Shown: one piece after another, positions 26,834-35,302 of the stretch | Numbering within the stretch: position 1 is the stretch's first letter | Layout: every line of letters starts with the position of its first letter | DNA from: Burkholderiaceae bacterium | Lineage (GTDB): Bacteria > Pseudomonadota > Gammaproteobacteria > Burkholderiales > Burkholderiaceae_F | Direction of reading: 5' to 3' | Assembly: GCA_017461315.1 (NCBI GenBank) | Contig: JAFTYR010000045.1 | Location: 1 to 46,581, forward strand | DNA: 46,581 nucleotides | Notes under the pieces: generated by a model | What the model was told of the DNA's origin: nothing | What the model saw: the letters and a program-made list of their open reading frames with translations, nothing else | The model's database searches: none | Position numbers and translations under genes: made by a program

Positions 26834-27799
26834 CTAATCAAAAGAAATATACAAAAACTTTTCCTGAATACGACGTTTTTGTTCTCCTTCAATTTCACGA
26901 CGTTTATCGATGTACCAATCAATAAATTTTTGAACGCGGTGCAGTTTACCAGCTTCACGGGTTGAAGCGATATAGTTGTCTAGGTTAGGAATGTGCCAAC
27001 CATCTAAGACAGGTACCAAGTCTCCAGACATGATTTCATCAATGCAATGATGTAAAGGCATATCTAACACGATACCACAGCCCTGTTTCGCGGCTTCCTT
27101 TGCTAGCAGTATGTTATTAAATCGGATTTGCGATTTAAATTTGAATCCGGATTCTTTATCAAATCGCTTCAAAATAGCTGAATGTGGTCGAACGTTACCT
27201 GTGTAAATTACTCCAGCATGCTCACTTAGGTCTTCAGGCCTGTGAGGTGTACCGCAGACTGCCAGATAAGAAGGTGAAGCACAAGGAATAAAGGCGGAGT
27301 GTGTTACCCAGTGTTCGATCAAATTAGGATTATCAACGGGACCGTAGTAAAGCATAATGTCCGACTGTCCTTGCATGAATCCTTTAGGATTGTCATCACC
27401 GATAACATCAAAAGAGATACTAGGATTTTGCTGTTGAAATTCTGCGATAAGTGGAACAACTTGAGTTTGCAAGAATCCGGGCATCGCACCAAAACGGATA
27501 TTGCCACTTTGAGCATTACGGTCTAAGTGAATTTCAGAAAATGTGTTTTGTAGTTGGTGAATCAAAGGTTCAATGCCATTTCTAGCGACAAGAGCAGCTT
27601 GGGTTGGACGAATTTTCTTTCCTGAGTGTTCAATGAGTCGACAATTAATTTCGCTTTCTAGAGCTGAAAGCATTCGAGAGATTTGACTTCTTTCGAGATT
27701 TAATTGTCTTGAAGCTCTGCTGATTGATCCTTCATCTAAAACCTTAAATAACATCTCCCAAATACCGAGATGCCATTTTTTTTGACTATTTTTTGCCAT
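26834..27799 (-). CDS. LysR family transcriptional regulator
   Basis: The 321-residue protein has an N-terminal winged helix (residues about 12-72; VLDEGSISRASRQLNLERSQISRMLSALE) and a C-terminal two-lobed effector-binding domain (GNIRFGAMPGFLQTQVVPLI onward). It is divergent from the lyase-dcuC pair, with 277 bases between the two start codons. That is the classic layout for a LysR regulator controlling the neighbouring catabolic operon in response to its substrate. The effector is unknown. Confidence 0.93.
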   Translation of the reverse strand: MAKNSQKKWHLGIWEMLFKVLDEGSISRASRQLNLERSQISRMLSALESEINCRLIEHSGKKIRPTQAALVARNGIEPLIHQLQNTFSEIHLDRNAQSGNIRFGAMPGFLQTQVVPLIAEFQQQNPSISFDVIGDDNPKGFMQGQSDIMLYYGPVDNPNLIEHWVTHSAFIPCASPSYLAVCGTPHRPEDLSEHAGVIYTGNVRPHSAILKRFDKESGFKFKSQIRFNNILLAKEAAKQGCGIVLDMPLHHCIDEIMSGDLVPVLDGWHIPNLDNYIASTREAGKLHRVQKFIDWYIDKRREIEGEQKRRIQEKFLYISFD

Positions 27800-27973
27800 T
27801 ATTTATCTCTAATTATATGTGCATATAAATCACGATTTATTGATTGAATTTTAATCATGTTTATTGTTTTTAAAAATCTTTTTAAAACGGGAAATGTTAT
27901 AGCTATTAAGTTTAAAAGTTAACAATTAAAAATCAGAACATTATTTTTATTTATTCTTCCATATAGCTTCACG

Positions 27974-28006
27974 ATCTGTGTAATAAATTCACTATTTATC
28001 TGTGTA
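27974..28006. promoter_or_regulatory. Direct repeats in the LysR-lyase intergenic region (candidate regulator sites)
   Basis: ATCTGTGTA occurs at 27974-27982 and again at 27998-28006, 24 bases apart. A separate short inverted repeat, TATATG-TG-CATATA, lies at about 27816-27829 close to the regulator start. Either could be a LysR binding site. This is pattern recognition only. Confidence 0.35.
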
Positions 28007-28076
28007 TAAGTAGAACGATATAACTGTTTCAATATTTTACAATGTCTAAATACTAAGATGATGTAAAGGGGGAACT

Positions 28077-29558
28077 ATGGCTGTTTCTACGATTCCTTGG
28101 GGTAGAGATATACCTAAAGCTTCTAGTGAAGAAGCACTTGAAAAACATTGGGCTTATTGGCAGAACCGAATCAATCGAGCTTCTTTAGTAATGCTTAAGG
28201 AAGAAGGGATTGTTTCAGCAGAGCAAGCTAAAACGATTGCTCGAGCACAGAAGCGGGCAGAAGAAATTCAGGCAGAACCGGATCGTGCTGAAATACAGGA
28301 TATTATGCCTTTGGAAAAGCTACTTATTGAAGAGTGTGGTCAACTGGCTACGCTGATTCATACGGGTAGAAGTCGGCAAGATATTTTTGCAACACTGTAT
28401 CAAGCTCGTTTAAGACTTTCTTTATTAGATTTTTATGATGAGTTAAATGTCCTTCGTTCCACAATGTTGAAAATTGCGAAGGATCATGTCAAAACATGGA
28501 TGCCAGCTTATACCAATGGTGTCCAAGCAATGCCGATCACATTAGGCTTTTATTTGTGGGCTTTCTTAGAGTCTTTTGAACGTGATGCAGATCGTCTACA
28601 AGAGGCTTGGGCTAGAGTTAATCAAACGGCTCTGGGTACAGCTGTGTTAGCTTGTTCCGCTTGGCCCTTATCTCGTAGTCGTTTAGCAGAATTATTAGGA
28701 TTTGATAGTCCAATTGAAAATGGACTAGATAGTTCTCAGGTAAGTTTATTTGATATTCCGATCGAAGCCGCTGGTATCGCTTCTAACGTCGCCGTTCGAA
28801 TTACAACATTAATGCAGGATATTGCACAACAATATTCACAGGTTCGTCCGTGGTTGTTATTGGATCAGACCGCTGCTTACGGTTCATCTGCTATGCCTCA
28901 GAAGCGTAATCCGGGCATTATCAACAAGACTCGAGGAAGAGCGTCCGATGTGATTGGAGCGGCTCACACCGTTACGATCCGTGCCCATAATCTTAATCTG
29001 GGTATGTTTGATAACAAAGACAGTATTTCGGATGACAGTAATGCTGTTTATGCCAAAGCAGTCTATATGTTGGAGTTGGCCAATTGGGCTTTCTCTATGT
29101 TGAAGGTTAATCCCGAACGGGCATTAGAAGAGCTTAATAATGATTGGACCTGTACGATGGCTCTTGCAGAAACGCTACAAATGCGTTTCGCAGTTCCATT
29201 CCGAGTAGGTCATACATTTGCAAGTCAGATTGTGACTGAAGCTCGTGCAAATGGATGGCTTCCAATGACGTTCCCGTATGAAGAAGCACAAAGAGTTTAT
29301 AGCGATATTACTCAGAAGCTCTTAGGCGAGACAGGTTCTTTGCCTCTTTCTGATGCTGAATTCCGCGAAACTTTAACACCGGAGTATGTGGTTAAAACTC
29401 GTGTTGGATTGGGTTGTCCGTCTCCAGAGTCAACCGAATCCGGTCTAAAGAAGATAGAAGAAAGACTGGCTATCGACTCTCAATGGTGTGCTTTAAAACG
29501 AGATCAACTCAAGCAAGCAGATGCAGTTTTAGATAAAGAATTCGAAAAATTATTTTAA
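28077..29558 (+). CDS. Argininosuccinate-lyase-like enzyme of unknown substrate (fumarase/aspartase superfamily)
   Basis: This 493-residue member of the lyase superfamily probably releases fumarate from an N-substituted aspartate-like substrate. It keeps the C1 region as HTGRSRQD (95-102) and the C3 loop GSSAMPQKRNP (269-279) with the catalytic serine. Compared with the true ArgH in this window, two substrate-contact positions differ: HTGRSRNDQ is HTGRSRQDI here, and the C2 motif THLQVAQP is TNGVQAMP, so the conserved histidine is Asn147. An AAGGGGG site precedes the ATG. It is followed after 42 bases by dcuC and controlled by a divergent LysR gene. EDDS-lyase-type or related functions are possible; argininosuccinate is unlikely. 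Confidence 0.85.
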   Translation: MAVSTIPWGRDIPKASSEEALEKHWAYWQNRINRASLVMLKEEGIVSAEQAKTIARAQKRAEEIQAEPDRAEIQDIMPLEKLLIEECGQLATLIHTGRSRQDIFATLYQARLRLSLLDFYDELNVLRSTMLKIAKDHVKTWMPAYTNGVQAMPITLGFYLWAFLESFERDADRLQEAWARVNQTALGTAVLACSAWPLSRSRLAELLGFDSPIENGLDSSQVSLFDIPIEAAGIASNVAVRITTLMQDIAQQYSQVRPWLLLDQTAAYGSSAMPQKRNPGIINKTRGRASDVIGAAHTVTIRAHNLNLGMFDNKDSISDDSNAVYAKAVYMLELANWAFSMLKVNPERALEELNNDWTCTMALAETLQMRFAVPFRVGHTFASQIVTEARANGWLPMTFPYEEAQRVYSDITQKLLGETGSLPLSDAEFRETLTPEYVVKTRVGLGCPSPESTESGLKKIEERLAIDSQWCALKRDQLKQADAVLDKEFEKLF

Positions 29559-29600
29559 AAAGAGTCGTTTTTAATTTGTAGTAGTTCTAAAGGAGGCTAT

Positions 29601-30920
29601 ATGATTTGGATTGGGCTAGGTATTGTTTTAATTACCTTTTGGCTTATTTATAAAAACTATGAATCTCGCTTGGTCTTAGCACTTTCTGGTATTGCGATGA
29701 CCGTTATTGGACAGTACGTCTGTGGTTCATCGACAACTCTTCCTGTTGCTATTCAGGCTTTTACAAAAACCTTAGTTAACGGTGGTTTAGTGCCTGTTAT
29801 CGTGACGGTCATGGGTTTTGGTTATGTCATGACCTACACTAAATGTTCAGACCACCTTGTTAACGCTATGGTTCGTCCTTTAATGCGCGTGCCTAAGCTC
29901 GTTATTCCGGGTACTGTTATCATTACTTGGATTCTTAACATTATTTTACCGTCTGCTGCTGGTATCGCCGCGGCGGTCGGTGTTCTCTTAATTCCAGCTC
30001 TGATCGCTTTGCGTGTACGTCCTGTGATGGCCGCTGCTGCTGTGTTTGCTGGTACATGGGGTTCTGTTGTTAGTCCAGGTTTAATGTTTAATCCACAAGT
30101 TGCTACGATTGCCTTCAATGCAAAGGAAATTCCAGCTCCTGATGCTATGATTGTGATCATGCAGGAAGCATTGCCATGCGCTATTGGTGCTTTGGTCGTT
30201 GCGATCGCTTTAGCTGTTGTCTGTATGTTTGCTAAAGAAGGTGTCGGTTCTGTAAAAGAAGATGTTGCGCAAGCTGAATCCCTAAAGGAATTCAAAGTAA
30301 ATTGGGCTATGGCCTTCGTTCCTGTGTTGCCTCTTTTCTTACTGGTTATTGCTTCTAAACAGGTAGGCTGGTTACCAACTAAGACCTTCTCGGTTCCTGT
30401 ATGTATGCTGATCGGTACCGCTGTTGGTTTAATTGTTGCGATTTGTAATAAACAGAAGGTTGGTGATGCATCCAAGAAGTTCTGCCGTGGTGCAGGTGAT
30501 GGCTTCTGTGATGTTGTCGTCTTGATGGCCGCAGCTTCCTTATTTGCAGCTGGCATGAAGTCAATTGGTTTGACTGGCTCTTTGGTTGATATCATGAAAG
30601 GCTCTCAATCCACAGCAATGATTGCAGCCGCAGTCGGTCCTTTTGTTATGGCTGTTATTGCTGGTTCTGGTAACGCCGCTGCTCTTGCCTTTAACGAAGC
30701 CATTACACCACACGCTGCTGACTTCGGTATGACCGTTGTTCAGTTGGGTTCCGTTGCTCAGATTGCTGGTGGCTTAGGTCGTACTATGTCCCCAATTGCT
30801 GGCGGTGTAATTATTTTGGCTGGTATCGCTGGTGTTAACCCAATCGAAGTCGCTAAGAGAACCGCAATTCCTGTCATCTTAGCTTTGATTGTCGTGACCG
30901 TTTGCATGTACACACTTTAA
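29601..30920 (+). CDS. dcuC: DcuC-type C4-dicarboxylate carrier
   Basis: The 439-residue membrane protein has roughly 12 hydrophobic segments. It shows the conserved stretch LPSAAGIAAAVGVLLIPALI, VFAGTWGSVVSPGLMFNPQ and, near the end, GGLGRTMSPIAGGVIILAGI of the DcuC family. In anaerobes DcuC exports succinate or exchanges C4-dicarboxylates during fumarate respiration. A perfect AAAGGAGG ribosome site and the 42-base distance from the lyase indicate cotranslation. It may import the lyase substrate or export the fumarate-derived succinate. Confidence 0.92.
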   Translation: MIWIGLGIVLITFWLIYKNYESRLVLALSGIAMTVIGQYVCGSSTTLPVAIQAFTKTLVNGGLVPVIVTVMGFGYVMTYTKCSDHLVNAMVRPLMRVPKLVIPGTVIITWILNIILPSAAGIAAAVGVLLIPALIALRVRPVMAAAAVFAGTWGSVVSPGLMFNPQVATIAFNAKEIPAPDAMIVIMQEALPCAIGALVVAIALAVVCMFAKEGVGSVKEDVAQAESLKEFKVNWAMAFVPVLPLFLLVIASKQVGWLPTKTFSVPVCMLIGTAVGLIVAICNKQKVGDASKKFCRGAGDGFCDVVVLMAAASLFAAGMKSIGLTGSLVDIMKGSQSTAMIAAAVGPFVMAVIAGSGNAAALAFNEAITPHAADFGMTVVQLGSVAQIAGGLGRTMSPIAGGVIILAGIAGVNPIEVAKRTAIPVILALIVVTVCMYTL

Positions 30921-30934
30921 CTAGTTAACTAGTT
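30919..30934. repeat. 16-base perfect palindrome at the dcuC stop
   Basis: AACTAGTTAACTAGTT, two copies of AACTAGTT, begins within the TAA stop codon of dcuC. It is self-complementary. No function is known; it may just extend the termination region. Confidence 0.5.
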
Positions 30935-30942
30935 CTTTAACG

Positions 30943-30979
30943 AGGATCTCCTGAATTTCACATTAGGGGATCCTTTTTT
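30943..30979 (+). terminator. Intrinsic terminator after dcuC
   Basis: AGGATCTCCT at 30943-30952 pairs (one G-T wobble) with AGGGGATCCT at 30965-30974, and a run of T follows. It ends the lyase-dcuC operon. Confidence 0.88.
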
Positions 30980-30990
30980 AATCTTCGTAG

Positions 30991-31896
30991 TTAAGAGGTT
31001 TCTACTTTCGATTTATTGATATTAATCGTGTAATAAGGACTCGGGATTACGATGTCATTAGCAGTACAGGCGTTATTGATTGCGTTTAAAAAAGAAGCTT
31101 CAAGGCGATATGGTTCCATCAATTCTTCTGGATTAATCCAGACGACAAGTTCGCAATTAATGCCAAAATCTCCAAAACCTGAAATGCCACATTCGACTTC
31201 ATGGTGTTTATCTGGTGGAATGCAATAGGGAACGGCAATCGCTGCTTCCTCGATCACTCTTTTTACTTTCTGTATGTCACTACCGTAGGGAACTGAGAAG
31301 TTGAAAGTTCGTCTCGTACCTCGAGGATTTAATGAGTAGTTTGTGAAATCTTTGTTAATCAAACTAGCATTAGGAATAATGATGTTTTGTCCCGTCTTCG
31401 TTTCGATGCGCGTGGCTCGAATGGTAACCATGTTAACGCGACCGATATCTCCTTCAGGAGTACGAATAATGTCTCCAATACTAACGGCTCGTTCTGACAT
31501 GAGAATAAGCCCGGCAACAGAATTATTGACAATCGTTTGAAGACCAAAACCAATACCAACTGAAAGAGCGGAAACGAAAATTGCAAAATGAGTTACAGGA
31601 AGTCCAATTACGGATAGTCCAATTAACATTCCAATAATGACAATTCCCCAGCGAACAATTTTTCCAAGCATCGAGACGGATTCTTCCCGAAGCGAACCAT
31701 ACTTGTGCGCTAGCCGGTTAATAGAGGCCTCACTTAGTCGACTCAATACGATACTGATTATTAAAATGATTAACAATTCAAAAATATCGAAGGTATTGAT
31801 ATTTGTTTGGCCAATACTGAATAAAGTAATTTTTAGAGGGCTTAAAAAATTTACAGAATCTTTGAAGATATGATCAAAAAGATTTTCAGAAATCAT
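30991..31896 (-). CDS. MscS family mechanosensitive channel
   Basis: A 301-residue inner-membrane protein. Two N-terminal membrane helices lead to the pore-lining third helix (FVSALSVGIGFGLQTIVNNSVAGLILMSERAVSIGD). The beta domain follows (GDIGRVNMVTIRATRIETKTGQNIIIPNASLINKD contains it), then a C-terminal alpha-beta domain (FSVPYGSDIQKVKRVIEEA). MscS opens when membrane tension rises and releases small solutes on osmotic down-shock. It is a single-gene unit between dcuC and the Mog-esterase gene. Confidence 0.93.
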   Translation of the reverse strand: MISENLFDHIFKDSVNFLSPLKITLFSIGQTNINTFDIFELLIILIISIVLSRLSEASINRLAHKYGSLREESVSMLGKIVRWGIVIIGMLIGLSVIGLPVTHFAIFVSALSVGIGFGLQTIVNNSVAGLILMSERAVSIGDIIRTPEGDIGRVNMVTIRATRIETKTGQNIIIPNASLINKDFTNYSLNPRGTRRTFNFSVPYGSDIQKVKRVIEEAAIAVPYCIPPDKHHEVECGISGFGDFGINCELVVWINPEELMEPYRLEASFLNAINNACTANDIVIPSPYYTININKSKVETS

Positions 31897-31989
31897 TATC
31901 AGGACTCACTGAGAATCAAAAAGTTGTAAGTCAACTGTAATGATTTAAGTCCTGATGAATATTGAATTGAGCCCTAAAACAGGAAGGTA

Positions 31990-33249
31990 CTAAACGTTTT
32001 GGTCCAAGAGGACTCGGTTAATAAACAACGAAAAATCTTGAATTTCTTCTTCACATACAAAGTGTGATAGGCCTGGGTAAGCGTGAATATCAAGTTGAGT
32101 TGCACCGAGTTCTTTAAGCCTATTGGCTGACGCCTGTGTTAGTGTCGGAATGACAATGTCGTCTTCTAGACCATAGCCTAAGAAAATAGGAGATAGATGA
32201 CTTGTTTTACAGGGTTCTACAGAGTGCATTAGAGGAAGATAAGAACTTAAAGCAAAAACTGCTCCGATAGGTCGATCCATTTTTAAGGCACAATAAAGAG
32301 CAAGGCATCCACCTTGAGAAAAACCTCCTAATAAAATGCGCTCTCTTGGAATTCCCCGAGACTCCTCTTCTGCGATTAACCGTCTAACGAGATGCCAAGC
32401 TTTTTCTAATCCGACTTCATCTTCTTTTTGAAGTGACTCAAGAGAGTAAAGATCATACCAGGCTCGCATTGGATAACCATTGTTCATCGAAATGGGGCAA
32501 TAGTCTGCGTTTGGTAGTACCATGCGTGTATTTTCTAGTTTTCCACCCAAACGTATTAATTCATTTCGGAAACTAGAAAAGTCTGTAGCATCGGCTCCAA
32601 GACCGTGTAAAAGAATAATCGAAGAGTTTGCCTTTTCTTGAGGTTCTTGAATAATCGCATCGATAATTTGAGGACGCTTAGCAGATTTTGGGCGAAATGC
32701 TCGTACAAAGGCTGGATCCGTTTCAATAGAGGGTCCTCCAATCAGTTCAATGCAATACGGAACGGAAGAAAAAATACCTTCTACTTGCTTTTGAGGCAGT
32801 CCCTCTAAAGTTTCAACAATAGCCTTGGGTTGTCCAGGAAGATTGATAATTAGACAAGCATGATTTTCAGTTTCACGTAAAACCGCTACTTGTCTTGAAA
32901 GAATAGCCGTCGGTACAAAATAGGCTGAAACAGCTCTCATCCGTTCACCAAAACCAGGTAGTTCTCGTGTTGAAATGGCTAATGTTGCCTCAGGAGTTAC
33001 ATCTCGGCGACTTGGCCCTGTGCCTCCTGTGGTTAGAATTAAATCACAGTATTCTGTATCCACTAGATCACGAAGCGTTGCCTCGATGATGGGTTGCTCA
33101 TCTGGGATTAATTTTTCCACCAATACCGTTGGGCTTAATAGGACTTTATTGAGCCAATTTTTTAGTGTAGGCCCTCCTTTATCTTCATAGACTCCTGTAC
33201 TAGCTCGGTCGGAAATGGAAACAATGCCAATTTTTACGAAATTATTCAT
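31990..33249 (-). CDS. MogA-type molybdopterin adenylyltransferase fused to an alpha/beta-hydrolase carboxylesterase
   Basis: One uninterrupted 419-residue chain. Residues about 1-185 are a MogA/MoaB domain (IGIVSISDRASTGVYEDKGG, then LILTTGGTGPSRRDVTPEAT, 71-90), which adenylates molybdopterin during molybdenum cofactor synthesis. After a linker, residues about 208-415 are a phospholipase/carboxylesterase domain with ILLHGLGADATDF, the nucleophile GFSQGG (Ser311), LEDDIVIP (Asp364) and GLSHFV (His396), so the triad is complete. In Burkholderiales, mog next to yjgA is common, but the esterase fusion is not something I know. The start overlaps the yjgA stop by eight bases. Both halves look intact, so the fusion is probably functional. 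Confidence 0.9.
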   Translation of the reverse strand: MNNFVKIGIVSISDRASTGVYEDKGGPTLKNWLNKVLLSPTVLVEKLIPDEQPIIEATLRDLVDTEYCDLILTTGGTGPSRRDVTPEATLAISTRELPGFGERMRAVSAYFVPTAILSRQVAVLRETENHACLIINLPGQPKAIVETLEGLPQKQVEGIFSSVPYCIELIGGPSIETDPAFVRAFRPKSAKRPQIIDAIIQEPQEKANSSIILLHGLGADATDFSSFRNELIRLGGKLENTRMVLPNADYCPISMNNGYPMRAWYDLYSLESLQKEDEVGLEKAWHLVRRLIAEEESRGIPRERILLGGFSQGGCLALYCALKMDRPIGAVFALSSYLPLMHSVEPCKTSHLSPIFLGYGLEDDIVIPTLTQASANRLKELGATQLDIHAYPGLSHFVCEEEIQDFSLFINRVLLDQNV

Positions 33250-33799
33250 CGTTTTGTTCGTCAGCGTAGAAATTAAGTGGTGGAAGTACTAATGCATAAA
33301 TCAGACGATAAAGTTCACGAGAGGCCTTAGGAGGCTTATTACTTTCTTTTTCTTTTCGGGCAGTTCGAATCAGTTGACGGACTTGCTGGATATCGACTTC
33401 AGGGAATAATTTGATGAAGTCAGATAAAGTTGAATCGTCCGCAATCAATTGATCTCTTAAGTTTTCTGCCTTATGGAGCGCAGCGACCGAAGCTCGATCC
33501 TGTCCCGTAGCTCGATCAATAGCGGTACGAACTGCTTCAGCATCTAATGCACGCATGTATTTACCGATAAGTTGAAGTTGACGTCTTTTTGCACCAAAAG
33601 ACTTAAGGCGATGAAATTCCTTAATTTGTCCCATGATTTCATCAGGAAGATTGACCTTGGCTAAGGTTTCTTCTCCTAGCTCCGTTAATTCTTTTCCTAG
33701 AGCCTGCATGTGCTCAGCCATGCGTTTTTTTTCACTTTTGCTAGGACCTAAAAATTCATCGTCTTCTTCGTACTGTTGATTTAATCTATCTGAAATCAT
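33242..33799 (-). CDS. yjgA: YjgA/DarP ribosome-associated protein (DUF615)
   Basis: A highly charged, helical protein of about 185 residues that matches the DUF615 family by GPSKSEKKRMAEHMQALGKEL, KSFGAKRRQLQLIGKYMR and KASRELYRLI. YjgA (DarP) associates with late 50S ribosomal precursors in E. coli. The open frame can be extended upstream to TTG 33844, but ATG 33799 gives the usual N-terminus; neither has a clear ribosome site. It is divergent from pmbA and overlaps the Mog-esterase gene, the order typical of Burkholderiales. Confidence 0.9.
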   Translation of the reverse strand: MISDRLNQQYEEDDEFLGPSKSEKKRMAEHMQALGKELTELGEETLAKVNLPDEIMGQIKEFHRLKSFGAKRRQLQLIGKYMRALDAEAVRTAIDRATGQDRASVAALHKAENLRDQLIADDSTLSDFIKLFPEVDIQQVRQLIRTARKEKESNKPPKASRELYRLIYALVLPPLNFYADEQNDE

Positions 33800-33877
33800 A
33801 TGTAATTGATGTTTGGTTAATCTATTGTGGCTTATGATAAACAATTCTTCTATTTTAGCGATGAGTGATCGGTGGTA

Positions 33878-35239
33878 ATGTCAGAAAATCTAAATCTTAG
33901 TAATTATTCTCAGATGCAAACGCTTGTTGAAGAAGCCCTTTGCTATGCAAAAGAAAAAGGGGCCAGCGATGCTACGGCTGAGGTAAGTGAAGATAGCGGA
34001 CTTAACGTCAATGTTCGGGGATTAGAGGCTGAGACAATTGAATATACTCACGATAGAAATTTTTCTGTTACGGTATACATTGGGAAACGTAGTGGTAGCG
34101 CTTCAAGTGGTGATTTAAAACCAGAAGCGATTCGAAGAACGGTACAAGCAGCTTTAGATATCGCTCGTTACACCTCAGAAGATCATTACTGTGGTCTTCC
34201 AGAAGTCTCTGCATTGTGTTCTTACCCTAAAGATTTGAATTTATATCATCCGTGGAACGTTTCGGTTGATGATGCAATCGATTTATGTGTTCAATCTGAA
34301 ACAAGTGCTTTAAACACTGACTCTCGAATCGTTAACAGTGATGGTATTTCACTTAATTCAACGGTTGGACGCTTTGTTTTGGGTAATACAAAAGGTTTTT
34401 TATCGGGTTATCCGTATAGCACTCACTCTATTTATGCTTCTGTAATTGCTAAAGATAAAAATGGAATGCAAAGAGACGGATGGTACTCAATGGATGTTGT
34501 ACCACAAAAGCTTTGTAATGCTCGGGAGCTCGGACGTATCGCAGCGCAACGAGCGGTGTCAAAACTGTCACCACAGACAATTTCACCAAGAAAATGCCCT
34601 GTGATTTTCGAGGCACCCGTTGCGAAGACGCTAATTAATACTTTCAACAAAGCGATTGCTGGGTCTAACTTATACCACAAATCTTCTTTTCTTTTGAATA
34701 AGTTATATCATCCTGTCATGTCAGACGGACTTTCATTGTACGAAAATCCTTTTGTTGAGGCTTGTTATGGTTCCGCTCCTTTTGATGAAGAAGGGGTTTC
34801 AGGTTCAGAGCGCTTTATTGTTAAAGATGGTGTTTTGCAAAACTATTATTTGAATAGTTATTCAGCGCGAAAATTGAATATGGAAACGACTGGAAATGCG
34901 GGTGGTCCTTATAACGTATACCTACAGTGCCAGCCTCAAATGTTAGAACCAGATTTACAGTCCCTAATCAAAAGAATGCATTATGGTTTGTTGGTAACGG
35001 AAGTTTCTGGTCAAGGGATTAATTTGACTAATGGCGACTACTCCCAGGGTGCAAGTGGTTTTTGGATTGAAAATGGGAAAATTGCCTATCCAGTTGATGG
35101 AATTACGATTGCTGGTAATTTGCGAGATATCTTTTTAGGTGTACAAGCCATAGCAGAAGATTTGGATTGTAATGGTTCAATTGTTACAGGATCTATACTT
35201 GTTGAAGAAATGACTATTGCAGGAAATGGATCTGACTAA
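33878..35239 (+). CDS. pmbA: PmbA/TldE metallopeptidase-family protein
   Basis: PmbA (TldE) forms a heterodimer with TldD that digests unfolded peptides and matures some peptide antibiotics such as microcin B17. In that pair TldD holds the catalytic metal site. The protein is about 453 residues and shows ASDATAEVSEDSGLNVNVRG, EAETIEYTHDRNFSVTVYIG, FDEEGVSGSERFIVKDGVLQ and the ending QGASGFWIENGKIAYPVDGI. The frame extends to GTG 33872, but ATG 33878 lies two codons in. No tldD is in the window. Confidence 0.92.
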   Translation: MSENLNLSNYSQMQTLVEEALCYAKEKGASDATAEVSEDSGLNVNVRGLEAETIEYTHDRNFSVTVYIGKRSGSASSGDLKPEAIRRTVQAALDIARYTSEDHYCGLPEVSALCSYPKDLNLYHPWNVSVDDAIDLCVQSETSALNTDSRIVNSDGISLNSTVGRFVLGNTKGFLSGYPYSTHSIYASVIAKDKNGMQRDGWYSMDVVPQKLCNARELGRIAAQRAVSKLSPQTISPRKCPVIFEAPVAKTLINTFNKAIAGSNLYHKSSFLLNKLYHPVMSDGLSLYENPFVEACYGSAPFDEEGVSGSERFIVKDGVLQNYYLNSYSARKLNMETTGNAGGPYNVYLQCQPQMLEPDLQSLIKRMHYGLLVTEVSGQGINLTNGDYSQGASGFWIENGKIAYPVDGITIAGNLRDIFLGVQAIAEDLDCNGSIVTGSILVEEMTIAGNGSD

Positions 35240-35302
35240 TTGCGGAGTTATCATTGAAAAAGTATGAAAAAGGTGCAAGGTACAAAAACAAGGAGAGAAT
35301 CA

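Noticed and set aside
28077..29558. Second copy of argH
   Set aside because: Key C1 and C2 residues differ from the true ArgH in the same window, and the neighbours are dcuC and a LysR regulator.
29834..30595. Long open frame (253 codons) antisense to dcuC
   Set aside because: It lies entirely inside the dcuC gene, its product is low-complexity (Ala/Thr/Pro-rich), and it has no ribosome site; it is a shadow of alanine/valine-rich codons.
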